From assembly GCA_003978865.1 (NCBI GenBank), contig QNXS01000071.1, forward strand, positions 1 to 25,218: DNA of 25,218 bases, read 5' to 3'. The notes beneath the pieces were generated by a model, which worked only from the letters and a program-made list of their open reading frames with translations, was not told where the DNA came from and did no database searches. The position numbers were made by a program, and so were the translations under genes. The DNA comes from Archaeoglobus sp. (GTDB lineage Archaea > Halobacteriota > Archaeoglobi > Archaeoglobales > Archaeoglobaceae). Shown here piece after piece: positions 7,121 through 15,203 of this stretch (positions are counted from its first letter, which is position 1; each line of letters begins with the position of its first letter).

Positions 7121-8455
7121 ATGGAGATTGCGGGTTTTGCGATAACTCATAAAAAAGCAACTTTAAAAGAAATAGAAACTGCATGGCATGGTGATTTGAA
7201 AGTTTTAATTAATAAAATTTTAAGTAATCCTGATATATATGAATGTGCTATTTTAATGACTTGCAACAGGGTTGAAGTTTATGTTGTAGGGAAAAATACT
7301 GAAGAGGTTTTGAGGAAAATCGCAAGCAGAATGCACGTTTCTGACAGAGTAGTGGATTACTATAAAAACAGCAAGTGCGTTGAACACCTATTCAGAGTGG
7401 CATCGGGACTTGAATCAATGATAGTTGGTGAAGATCAGATACTTGGGCAGGTAAAAGAATTTTACAGGTTGTGTAAGGAATACGGTGGTATAGGGAGAGT
7501 ATTAGATCTTGTATTCTCAAAGGCAATTCACGTTGGAACAAAGATAAGGAGGCTTACAAATATAAACAAAGGCTCTGTATCTATAGGTTCTGCTGCAGTT
7601 GAACTTGCAGAGAAAAAACTCGGGAGTTTGGAAGGAAAGAGAGTGGTTTTAGTTGGAGCGGGAGAAATGGCAAAAATCGTGGCAAAAAACCTTGCTTATA
7701 AAAATTGCAAAATCTCCATAGCCAACAGGACGTTAAAGAATGCTGAAAAACTAATAAAAGAGGTTGGTGGAAAAGCATACCCCCTATCAGAGCTGGAAAA
7801 TCTGATTGCGGAAAATGACATTATTATCTCTGCAACTTCCGCAAGTGGATATATAATAACCGCGGATACAGTCAAAAAAGCGTGTGAAAAATCCAATAAA
7901 AAACTCTTTATTGATATAGCAATGCCGAGAGACATTGACCCTGAGGTTGGAAAGCTTGGTTTTGAAGTTTACACGATAGATGATCTGAGGGAAATAAGTG
8001 AGGAAAATCTAAAAAAGAGAATTAAAGAGGCTAAAAAAGCTGAAAAAATAATTAATAAAGAACTGATGCACTTCAACCTGATGCTCAAAGATTTAAAGGC
8101 AAATTCAGCAATATCTGCAATGTACACAAGAGCTGAAGATGTGAAGAAAGATGAAGTTCTCGAACTCTACAACAAACTGTCTGCGAAATATGGGGTTGAT
8201 GAAAGTGTTTTGCCAATTCTCGAAGAATTTGCATCATCTTTTATCAAAAAGTTTTTGAGATTACCGACCGTTAGACTTAGAAAAGCAGCAAGGGAGGGTA
8301 AGAATCACATACTCGATGCGGTGGAGTACGTTTTTGGAGGTGATGATATTGTTCCCTGTATCAAGAATGAGGAGACTGAGGAAAGATCACCTGAGACATC
8401 TTGTGCGAGAAACAGAACTCAATCTGAACGATCTGATAACACCCGTATTTGTTGA
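7121..8455 (+). CDS. hemA: Glutamyl-tRNA reductase
   Basis: It reduces glutamyl-tRNA to glutamate-1-semialdehyde with NADPH, the first step of C5 tetrapyrrole synthesis (siroheme, cobalamin, F430, heme). The catalytic Cys48 lies in T-C-N-R-V-E-V-Y and His89 in C-V-E-H-L-F. The signature S-G-L-E-S-M-I-V-G-E-D-Q-I-L follows at 95-108. The nucleotide fold has V-L-V-G-A-G-E-M-A at about 176-184, and the dimerisation helices follow. An open frame reaches back to a TTG at 7058, but the ATG at 7121 has GGTGA just upstream and starts M-E-I-A-G-F like the family. The recognisable part ends near residue 408. The last 35 or so residues are hydrophilic, unlike the family, and are read from the beginning of hemB in another frame. 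hemA and hemB form one operon. Confidence 0.95.
   Translation: MEIAGFAITHKKATLKEIETAWHGDLKVLINKILSNPDIYECAILMTCNRVEVYVVGKNTEEVLRKIASRMHVSDRVVDYYKNSKCVEHLFRVASGLESMIVGEDQILGQVKEFYRLCKEYGGIGRVLDLVFSKAIHVGTKIRRLTNINKGSVSIGSAAVELAEKKLGSLEGKRVVLVGAGEMAKIVAKNLAYKNCKISIANRTLKNAEKLIKEVGGKAYPLSELENLIAENDIIISATSASGYIITADTVKKACEKSNKKLFIDIAMPRDIDPEVGKLGFEVYTIDDLREISEENLKKRIKEAKKAEKIINKELMHFNLMLKDLKANSAISAMYTRAEDVKKDEVLELYNKLSAKYGVDESVLPILEEFASSFIKKFLRLPTVRLRKAAREGKNHILDAVEYVFGGDDIVPCIKNEETEERSPETSCARNRTQSERSDNTRIC
8336..8343 (+). promoter_or_regulatory. Ribosome binding site that decides the hemB start
   Basis: GGAGGTGA is a near-perfect Shine-Dalgarno sequence. It lies five bases before a TTG at 8349 and 23 bases before the ATG at 8367, so it points to the TTG. 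It is inside the 3' end of hemA. Confidence 0.6.
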
Positions 8456-9317
8456 TGAGAGAATAAGCTCAAAAACTGAGATCCCCTCAATGCCCGGATA
8501 TTTCAGATTTCCGATAAAGGATGTTGCCTGTGAAATTGGAAGACTTATGGAATTAGGGTTAAAAGCATTCATATTGTTTGGTATACCGGGAAGAAAGGAT
8601 GAAGTTGGAAGTTCGGCTTTTGGTAAGAACGATGTAGTTCAGAAATCAGTCAGGAAGATAAAAGAGGAGTATGATGATGCAGTTGTTATAACTGATGTCT
8701 GTCTGTGTGAGTACACAACTCACGGGCACTGCGGTATTGTAAAAAATAGCCAGATACTCAATGATGAAACCTTGCCCGTTATTGCAAAAGTCGCAGTCAG
8801 CCATGCTGAGGCTGGAGCTGATATTGTTGCTCCATCTGGAATGATGGATGGGATGGTAAAGGCTATAAGGCGGGCTTTAGACTGTGAAGGATTTGAGGAC
8901 ACTGCAATCATGAGCTACTCTGCAAAGTATGCTTCATTCTTCTATGGACCATTCAGGGAAGCGGCTGAAAGTGGTTACTCGTTTGGAGATAGAAGAAGTT
9001 ATCAGATGGACTTTCACAACAAGAAAGAAGCGATAAGAGAGGTGGAGCTCGACATAGCCGAAGGAGCAGACATAGTTATGGTAAAACCGGCTCTTGCTTA
9101 CCTTGACGTAATAAGTGAGGTTAAGAAAAAGTTCAATCATCCGCTTGCAGCATACAATGTAAGTGGAGAGTACTCCATGGTCAAAGCAGTTGAAAAAATG
9201 GGATGGATGGATGGAAAAAATCTTGCTTATGAAATACTCACAGCAATAAAGAGGGCTGGGGCGGATATGATAATAACCTATCACTCCCGTGAAATTGCAG
9301 AAGTGCTAAGTAATTGA
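8349..9317 (+). CDS. hemB: Delta-aminolevulinic acid dehydratase (porphobilinogen synthase)
   Basis: It condenses two 5-aminolevulinate molecules to porphobilinogen, two steps after HemA; the aminomutase HemL between them is not in the window. The protein is 322 residues. Schiff-base lysines are Lys193 (S-A-K-Y-A-S) and Lys246 (V-M-V-K-P-A-L-A-Y-L-D). A zinc-type cysteine triad is present at Cys118, Cys120 and Cys128 (D-V-C-L-C-E-Y-T-T-H-G-H-C). The TTG at 8349 is preferred as start: it follows GGAGGTGA and gives M-F-P-V-S-R-M-R-R-L-R, which matches archaeal HemB N-termini. The ATG at 8367 would drop six residues. The gene overlaps hemA by 107 bases and ends 33 bases from the convergent argS. 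Confidence 0.95.
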   Translation: MFPVSRMRRLRKDHLRHLVRETELNLNDLITPVFVDERISSKTEIPSMPGYFRFPIKDVACEIGRLMELGLKAFILFGIPGRKDEVGSSAFGKNDVVQKSVRKIKEEYDDAVVITDVCLCEYTTHGHCGIVKNSQILNDETLPVIAKVAVSHAEAGADIVAPSGMMDGMVKAIRRALDCEGFEDTAIMSYSAKYASFFYGPFREAAESGYSFGDRRSYQMDFHNKKEAIREVELDIAEGADIVMVKPALAYLDVISEVKKKFNHPLAAYNVSGEYSMVKAVEKMGWMDGKNLAYEILTAIKRAGADMIITYHSREIAEVLSN

Positions 9318-9350
9318 TATTGTAAAGAGATTTAAAAATAAAATAAAAAT
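9318..9350 (-). terminator. T-rich terminator after argS
   Basis: On the minus strand, right after the argS stop, the sequence runs as repeated T4-T5 blocks broken by A (from about 9350 down to 9325). This is a typical archaeal oligo-T terminator, squeezed into the 33 bases between argS and hemB. Confidence 0.5.
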
Positions 9351-11018
9351 TTACATTTTCTCAATAGCATCTATGCCAAGTAAGTTTAAACCGTTCCTGA
9401 GTACTATTCTGCACGCATCAACTAAAGCAAGCCTGTGCATTCTTAGTTCAGCGTCAACTTTTAGCACAGGATACTTTGTATAGAAATCATTGAATGCCGA
9501 GGCTGTCTCCATCAGATACTCCGCAAATATATTTGGTCTGAGTGTCCTTAAAACTCTCTCAACGATCCATGAAAACTTTGAAAGCAACATTACGAGCTTT
9601 CTTTCTTCCGCGTTACAGAGTTCAGGTGAAAACTCCACTTCAGGCTTTCCGGATCTGACAGCTTTTCTCAATATACTACAAGCTCTTGCATGTGAGTACT
9701 GTATGTAGGCTGAGCTCTGTCTTTCAAAATCGAGAGCTTTGCTCCAATCAAACGTCATTGGTTTTTCGGGAGCAATTCTTACAAAGTCATATCTTAACGC
9801 TCCTACAGCTACAGCTCTTGCAATTTCACTTTTCTCTTTTTCAGTCAAATCCTCTCTTTTTTCGACTATTTTCTTTGCCTCTTCGTATACTCTATCTATA
9901 AGTTCATCCGCAGAAACGAACTTCCCTCTTCTTGTACTCATGGAACCTTCCGGTAGTGACACGAACTCGAAAAAAACAATTTCTGGAGGCTTCAAACGTA
10001 AGGCAGTCATAATATCCTGTAGTTGTCTGCCTATAAGTTTGTGGTCACTGCCGAGAACGTTCACAAATTTATCGTAATTCTCATTTTTCCACAGGTGATA
10101 TGCAAGGTCTCTCGTTACATATAGTGTAGTTCCATTTTTTCTCTTAACAACCACATCTTTTTCGTAACCAAGTTTCTTCATATCAATTATAAGTGCCCCA
10201 TCTTCCTCTTTTAGCATCTCCCTCTCCTCAAGCATCTTGATAATCCGCTCAACGTACCCGTTTCTAACAAACATTGACTCCCATACGTACTCATCGTGTT
10301 TCACGTTCAGTCTGAGCAGAGTTTCTTTAATTCCTTCAAGAGCTAAATTTACAACTTCTTCAAACAGCTTTACAGCATAATCTTTTCCCGCTTCATAGTC
10401 GAGCATGAGCTTCTCAACTTCTTTCTCCAAGTTTGCACTGTTTTCGACCTCTCTATTCATTTTTATATATGCTTCAACTATGGCACGATCAGGCTTCTTG
10501 TTTCTATCTACTCCAAACTTTTTGTAGCCAATACAAGTTATTGCTATCTGTCTTCCCATATCGTTAACGTAGTATTGAGTTCTAACGTCTATCCCTGCTT
10601 TTCTAAATATCCTTGCAAGTGTATCTCCAATTATGGAATTTCTTATGTGCCCTATATGCAGAGGACCATCAGGATTTGCTGAAGTATGCTCAATAAGCAC
10701 TCTTTGTTTTTCTGCATCAAAGGAACCGTAGTTCTCATCTTCATCAAGAATAGCATTCACCGTTTCCTCAAGAAATTCTTGATTTGTATAGAAATTTATA
10801 TATCCATTGACACTTTCTATCTTTCCTATGTAGTCGGAATCAAACTTAAAGGTGGACACAATTTCATTTGCAAGTTCTGAGGGCTTCCTCCCTTCCTTCT
10901 TTGCGAGTTTAAATGCAATTGTTGAGCATATATCTGCATGGGCAGTCTCTCTTAGAAACCTCTCATCTCCATAATTTCCGAGTATCCTGAGAACTTCACT
11001 TCTAAACTTCCGGAACAT
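9351..11018 (-). CDS. argS: Arginyl-tRNA synthetase
   Basis: It charges tRNA-Arg with arginine. It is a class I synthetase of 555 residues, the usual length. The N-terminal additional domain occupies about 1-90. The HIGH motif is at 121-124 within A-N-P-D-G-P-L-H-I-G-H. A KMSKS-like loop reads G-S-M-S-T-R-R-G at 358-365, as is common in this enzyme. The C-terminal helical DALR anticodon-binding domain contains Q-S-A-Y-I-Q-Y-S-H-A-R. The ATG at 11018 has no Shine-Dalgarno sequence, but a TATA-like box lies 26 bases upstream, so the transcript is probably leaderless. It is transcribed away from NMD3 and converges with hemB. Confidence 0.96.
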   Translation of the reverse strand: MFRKFRSEVLRILGNYGDERFLRETAHADICSTIAFKLAKKEGRKPSELANEIVSTFKFDSDYIGKIESVNGYINFYTNQEFLEETVNAILDEDENYGSFDAEKQRVLIEHTSANPDGPLHIGHIRNSIIGDTLARIFRKAGIDVRTQYYVNDMGRQIAITCIGYKKFGVDRNKKPDRAIVEAYIKMNREVENSANLEKEVEKLMLDYEAGKDYAVKLFEEVVNLALEGIKETLLRLNVKHDEYVWESMFVRNGYVERIIKMLEEREMLKEEDGALIIDMKKLGYEKDVVVKRKNGTTLYVTRDLAYHLWKNENYDKFVNVLGSDHKLIGRQLQDIMTALRLKPPEIVFFEFVSLPEGSMSTRRGKFVSADELIDRVYEEAKKIVEKREDLTEKEKSEIARAVAVGALRYDFVRIAPEKPMTFDWSKALDFERQSSAYIQYSHARACSILRKAVRSGKPEVEFSPELCNAEERKLVMLLSKFSWIVERVLRTLRPNIFAEYLMETASAFNDFYTKYPVLKVDAELRMHRLALVDACRIVLRNGLNLLGIDAIEKM

Positions 11019-11039
11019 GCTGTATGCTTCTGATGTTTT

Positions 11040-11050
11040 ACTTATAAAAT
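11040..11050. promoter_or_regulatory. Shared TATA-like box between argS and NMD3
   Basis: The sequence ACTTATAAAAT reads as a TATA box in both directions: CTTATAAAA on plus and TTTTATAAG on minus. Its centre is 26-27 bases from the argS ATG, giving a leaderless start. On the plus strand it predicts initiation near 11071, just before the NMD3 start region. One box may thus seed two divergent transcripts. Confidence 0.5.
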
Positions 11051-11094
11051 TGCCCGTGCAAAAAATTCAAAAATTGATTTGGCAATCATTCAAT

Positions 11095-12072
11095 GTGAGG
11101 TGTGCTCTTTGCGGTAGAGAAAGTGACAGGAGTTTGTGTGCCCGGTGCTACGCTGAAAGAAACAGTATAGTTGAAGTAGGCAAGGTTAGAGTGGAAACCT
11201 GCCCGAGATGTGGTTTTTACAGAGTTGGCGGTAGATGGAGGGACATTAGTTATAACTCGGCAGTTGAAGAATCTTTAAGAAAAAGCTTGGTTGTGCATCC
11301 TGAGTTTGAAGTTAAGGAAGTTGAACTCTTTTTAAACGGTGATAGGGGATACGTAAAGCTGAAAGGAAAGCTGTGGGGAGAAGAACTTGAACAATTCTGC
11401 GAATTTAAAATTTACATAAAAAAGATTCTCTGTGAAAGATGTAGTAGAGAAGCCGGAGGTTACTACGAATCTATAGTTCAGCTCAGGGCTAAAAACAGAA
11501 AGTTGAGTAGAGAGGAAATAGAGATTACAAACAGTATAGTTGTTGAAGTTATAAATGGAGAAAGGGAAAATATGAAAGCTTTTTTAACAAAAGTAGTGGA
11601 GAGAAAGGAAGGTGTTGACTATTACATTGGAAGCAGAGACATCGGCAGGAAAATATCGAGAAAGATTGCTGAGAGATTTGGCGGTACTATCACTGAAAGC
11701 AAAAAGATATGTGGCAGGAAAGATGGCAGGGACGTTTTCAGGTTTACGTACTCTGTCAGGCTTCCAGAATACAGAAAAGGAGATATTGTCAAATATAAAG
11801 ATAGATTAGTATATATTACAAACCCAAGACTTGGTAGGGGGATATCGATACCTGAAATGAACAGTGTTAGTGCTGGTGGCAGGGTTGTTGTGAAAAGAGA
11901 AGAAATTGAAGAAGGAATAGCGGTAAACGTTGATGATTATGCAGCAGAGATAATCAAAACCGAAAGCGGAGAAACTGTGGTAGCTGAAAGTACTGGGAAC
12001 ATTAAAGTTGGGGATACCGTTAACTTATTCAAATATAAAGGAAAATATTATTTGATACCTAAGCTTATTTAA
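11095..12072 (+). CDS. nmd3: NMD3 family 60S/50S ribosomal subunit assembly factor
   Basis: Archaeal NMD3 is the counterpart of the eukaryotic large-subunit adaptor that binds at the subunit interface. In archaea, with no nucleus, it probably acts in 50S maturation. The N-terminal zinc ribbons are visible: C-A-L-C-G and C-A-R-C-Y, C-P-R-C-G-F, and later C-E-R-C-S. The C-terminal part carries the beta-rich domains found in NMD3 and eIF5A-like folds. The open frame extends to 11017, but those residues are not NMD3-like. The GTG at 11095 begins directly at the first zinc pair. A TTG at 11074 is the alternative and would make the message nearly leaderless. No clear Shine-Dalgarno sequence decides between them. 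The 3' end overlaps RaSEA by 8 bases tail to tail. Confidence 0.88.
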   Translation: MRCALCGRESDRSLCARCYAERNSIVEVGKVRVETCPRCGFYRVGGRWRDISYNSAVEESLRKSLVVHPEFEVKEVELFLNGDRGYVKLKGKLWGEELEQFCEFKIYIKKILCERCSREAGGYYESIVQLRAKNRKLSREEIEITNSIVVEVINGERENMKAFLTKVVERKEGVDYYIGSRDIGRKISRKIAERFGGTITESKKICGRKDGRDVFRFTYSVRLPEYRKGDIVKYKDRLVYITNPRLGRGISIPEMNSVSAGGRVVVKREEIEEGIAVNVDDYAAEIIKTESGETVVAESTGNIKVGDTVNLFKYKGKYYLIPKLI

Positions 12073-13042
12073 GATAGTATGATACAAAATCAAACCTTGC
12101 AATGTGCTCGTATTCCTTGTATTTTTCCCACATATCAATACATTCGCAACTTAAATCCTCTAAGATTCCAACATCCTGATAGAGGGAGAAATCCTTTATA
12201 GCTTTCGCCACAGGTTTATCGCAAGCTCCACAGTTGTGAGAAGCTCTGTTACTTCCAGCACCTACAGGATCGCATATTATATCACTCTCCGTTATTTTTA
12301 CACTCCTTCTTAAGACCTCAATAACACTCCATAACCAAGGAGGTCTGTACAACTTAGCCTTCCAAAGTTTTTCAAGGTAGGTTTTCTTTGGTACATAAAC
12401 CGGATTTATTGATATTGTGTTACTGTATTTTTCACACATCTCTATTGACTTCAAGCAATCGTATATTGCCTCTTTCTCCGACAGAAAAGGTGGCTTGAGT
12501 AGCAGGTATGTTCTCACGTTAATAGAATTCTTGGTTAAAAATTCGGCAGCTTTAACGTAGTCGCTGAACTTGAAGCCTTTGTTTACACAGTTCTCTCTTA
12601 TAAAGTCATTTGATGTTTCAAGTCCTATTCCAACTTCAACATCAAAATTCATGTTAAGGCAGTCGCAGTTAAAGACGTATTCGGGTCTACTTTCAACTAT
12701 AAGTTTGGAAATCCCAAGTTCTTCGATCTTTCTGTAAGTGTATTTTCTGAATTCCACCGGAACTTCTCTGTTGTCGAAGAAACTTCCGGAAGTAAATATT
12801 TTCAGCACATCCGGTTTTTTATGAGACAGTGCGTAATCAAGCTGTTTTTTTAATTCTTTTTCTCCAGCTTCTTCTGCGAATTCTCGAGAAAATCCACACA
12901 TCAGACACTTTCTCCAGCTACAACCTTTCGTCCTCAATATTACAGTCAGACAGTCAACAATTCTACTATTTAGCCTCTCTTTCTCGATCCAGAATGATAC
13001 CGGTCTTTCTACAGTAATTCCGTGTCTTCTTGAGTACTTCAT
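12065..13042 (-). CDS. Archaeosine biosynthesis radical SAM protein RaSEA
   Basis: RaSEA works with ArcS to turn preQ0-lysine-modified tRNA into archaeosine at position 15. The radical SAM cluster motif here is G-C-S-W-R-K-C-L-M-C-G-F, that is C-x4-C-x2-C at Cys41, Cys46 and Cys49. The TIM-barrel follows, with V-G-I-G-L-E-T-S (137-144) and a P-V-Y-V-P-K-K-T segment. The family signature near the C-terminus is G-A-G-S-N-R-A-S-H-N-C-G-A-C-D (261-275). Length is 325 residues, as expected. The ATG overlaps the stop of the upstream dihydropteroate-synthase-like gene by four bases, so the two are coupled. Its partner ArcS is not in the window, but queC, which makes the preQ0 precursor, lies at 18144-18863. 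Confidence 0.85.
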   Translation of the reverse strand: MKYSRRHGITVERPVSFWIEKERLNSRIVDCLTVILRTKGCSWRKCLMCGFSREFAEEAGEKELKKQLDYALSHKKPDVLKIFTSGSFFDNREVPVEFRKYTYRKIEELGISKLIVESRPEYVFNCDCLNMNFDVEVGIGLETSNDFIRENCVNKGFKFSDYVKAAEFLTKNSINVRTYLLLKPPFLSEKEAIYDCLKSIEMCEKYSNTISINPVYVPKKTYLEKLWKAKLYRPPWLWSVIEVLRRSVKITESDIICDPVGAGSNRASHNCGACDKPVAKAIKDFSLYQDVGILEDLSCECIDMWEKYKEYEHIARFDFVSYYLK

Positions 13043-14529
13043 TTTTTACACCTATTTTTATTTTTAATCCATTCTAATTTGTAGTTAAATATTCCGAAAT
13101 TCAAATCTTCATCTTGTACATAACTCTTTCCAAGTTTTGCTGCTATTTCTGCCTTCATAAGTTCTCTGCCAATGTATGCAGCATGGTCAAGCCTTGAAAT
13201 AAGTCCAAGCTTTATTGCTGTCTTAGATATACTTTCAGCATTACCCTTTATAGCAATTCCCGATTCATGAATAGCTAAAACCGAGTTTCCGGTTACATGG
13301 ATTCTAAAGTTACCTTTTGGATCTTTAACAAAACTTTTTTGTTCTTCAGCATCCACAAGTTTTGAAAACTTTAAACTCTCTCTCTTCCTAACTTTTTCTT
13401 TGAGTATAAGTAGATTAAAACCAAAATCCTTTGGTGGACTCCCTCTAAGCTTTGCAGCTCTTGCCATATAACTTGCAACCTTTAATTCTTTGATGCTACC
13501 CAAAGTTTTGCAGCTCGCCTCAGTTGTAAACATTGCATTGGCTCCAATCTCTTCAGCAAGAAAAGCAAGTAGGGCATTCATTCCTGTTGAATCAGCATCA
13601 CACAGCTCTGTTACATTACCAGCCCCTATAAGAAGGGGCGTCTCATCATCAATCTTTCTGTATTCGGCATACCTGCTCAGAGATGCGTAGAGTGAAAGAG
13701 GCGCGTCAAGTATGCAGTCTGCAATTATATTATCTCTGCCCATTTTTCTTGCAAGTCTAACAAGGGCATTTAAGTCCTTTACATCTCTACTTACAATCAC
13801 TACCGCCTGAGAGTCTATGTACTCTAAGGCTTTCAGATTCTCCCTTCCAACACTCATAACCATGTGAACTCCAGCCCTTACACACTTCTTTATTACAGAA
13901 AGGTTAAATGTATCAACGCTAACAGCATCACAAACATCCAAAGCAACTTTTACAGCCTTCACAGCCTTCTCTGCATCACACTCTATAGGAATGCCTATAT
14001 CCACAACATCCGCTCCATTTTCAGTGTAGTATTCTATTCTTTCGATAAGATTATCTCTGTCCATCTCCGGAGCATCGACAACTTCAGCAACAATCTTCAT
14101 TCTGCCCTCTCCAATTACAACATCTCCAACAAAAGCCGGATTTTTAACTCCTGAACTATCGGAATTAACAAGATTTATCAAATCCTCAGCCATAATAGAT
14201 GCTAAAAGCTTACACGCTGGAATATCGTGCGACAGTTCAACCCTTTCAATATTTTTTATAACATGGTGTAGATCAGCTGCATGTACACTGCCAAGTCTTA
14301 CCTTTGTCCCACTTTCCTCCTCAAGTTTCCTCCAATTCCCCTTTGCATTTCCCGGTAGAATTACAATATCATAATCTGACAAATTCAAATTTTTAAGGTG
14401 TTCTGTTGTCACAAAAGCAGCAACATCAACATCTGCAACAAAAACATCTATTTCGTGCTGTTTAAACTGCTTAGCTATTCTCATCACATCCTCAGCTGCA
14501 AACTTTCCTGTAACAAGGAGGATCTTCAT
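13039..14529 (-). CDS. Dihydropteroate synthase-like protein (archaeal DHPS-related family)
   Basis: This 496-residue protein belongs to the archaeal DHPS-related family (TIGR00284-like) found in organisms that make tetrahydromethanopterin. Residues 1-120 form the distinctive N-terminal domain (L-L-V-T-G-K at 4-9, I-L-P-G-N at 57-61, H-A-A-D-L at 84-88). Residues about 140-370 form a TIM-barrel like dihydropteroate synthase, with I-V-A-E-V-V-D-A-P, G-A-D-V-V-D-I-G and A-V-S-V-D-T-F. The C-terminal 100 residues are family-specific. A role in methanopterin synthesis is a known proposal, and the fwd genes in this window fit it, but the exact reaction is inference. The ATG overlaps the pyrH stop by four bases, and its stop overlaps the RaSEA start in the same way. 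Confidence 0.88.
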   Translation of the reverse strand: MKILLVTGKFAAEDVMRIAKQFKQHEIDVFVADVDVAAFVTTEHLKNLNLSDYDIVILPGNAKGNWRKLEEESGTKVRLGSVHAADLHHVIKNIERVELSHDIPACKLLASIMAEDLINLVNSDSSGVKNPAFVGDVVIGEGRMKIVAEVVDAPEMDRDNLIERIEYYTENGADVVDIGIPIECDAEKAVKAVKVALDVCDAVSVDTFNLSVIKKCVRAGVHMVMSVGRENLKALEYIDSQAVVIVSRDVKDLNALVRLARKMGRDNIIADCILDAPLSLYASLSRYAEYRKIDDETPLLIGAGNVTELCDADSTGMNALLAFLAEEIGANAMFTTEASCKTLGSIKELKVASYMARAAKLRGSPPKDFGFNLLILKEKVRKRESLKFSKLVDAEEQKSFVKDPKGNFRIHVTGNSVLAIHESGIAIKGNAESISKTAIKLGLISRLDHAAYIGRELMKAEIAAKLGKSYVQDEDLNFGIFNYKLEWIKNKNRCKK

Positions 14530-15203
14530 GGTTCGATCAAAGTTCCTATTTCTTTAAATTCTCCTTTTACAACCTTGATTATGTTACCCGGCTCTCCAAG
14601 AAATATTATTGTTCTTATTTTACTCCTTTCAATAATTTTAGCGGCAAGCAAGTCAAGAACATTACTGCTTCCAGCCTTTAGCTCTCCCTTGGCAACTATT
14701 TCAACGAGTTGTTCTGGAGTTAGCTTTTCGTACCTAAGAGCTCTTGCATCTTTTTTGGGATCGGATGAGTAAACACCGTTTACAGATGTTGCATTTAACA
14801 TAACGTCAGCATTCACGTATTCAGCAAGGAGTGCTGCAGTAGCATCGGTAGTGTGACCGGGAAAAGTTCCGCCCATAACAACAACGTTCCATAATTTTGA
14901 CAGTTCAACAGCTCTCTCAAATGTTTTTGGAACTTCCTTAGGTGACGAATCTATGTATGTGGAGAAAAGCATGGCATTTAGCCTCGTAACCTCAATTCCA
15001 ATAGAATCGCAGAGTGTGTTGTTTGCCCCAGAAGCTCTTGCAGCCTGAATGTAATCTCTTGCAATTTTACCTCCTCCAACCACAACAAAAACATCATGTT
15101 CATTTGAAATCAGTTCTACTTCTTCAGCAAAAGCCCTCATTTTATTGCATTTTGGAAAATCACTCATGAGAACTGAACCACCAAGAGAAAGCACGATCTT
15201 CAT
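14526..15203 (-). CDS. pyrH: Uridylate kinase (UMP kinase)
   Basis: It phosphorylates UMP to UDP with ATP. It is an amino-acid-kinase-fold enzyme of 225 residues, the archaeal size. Motifs seen: L-S-L-G-G-S-V at 5-11, V-V-V-G-G-G-K-I-A-R-D-Y-I in the middle, G-I-E-V-T-R-L-N-A, V-V-M-G-G-T-F-P-G-H-T-T-D-A-T and N-A-T-S-V-N-G-V-Y-S-S-D-P. The frame is open much further upstream, but that extension is a shadow of the permease gene. The ATG at 15203 overlaps the permease stop as ATGA and starts M-K-I-V-L-S-L-G-G like its relatives. Expression thus depends on reading through the operon that also carries an actin-like gene. Confidence 0.96.
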   Translation of the reverse strand: MKIVLSLGGSVLMSDFPKCNKMRAFAEEVELISNEHDVFVVVGGGKIARDYIQAARASGANNTLCDSIGIEVTRLNAMLFSTYIDSSPKEVPKTFERAVELSKLWNVVVMGGTFPGHTTDATAALLAEYVNADVMLNATSVNGVYSSDPKKDARALRYEKLTPEQLVEIVAKGELKAGSSNVLDLLAAKIIERSKIRTIIFLGEPGNIIKVVKGEFKEIGTLIEP

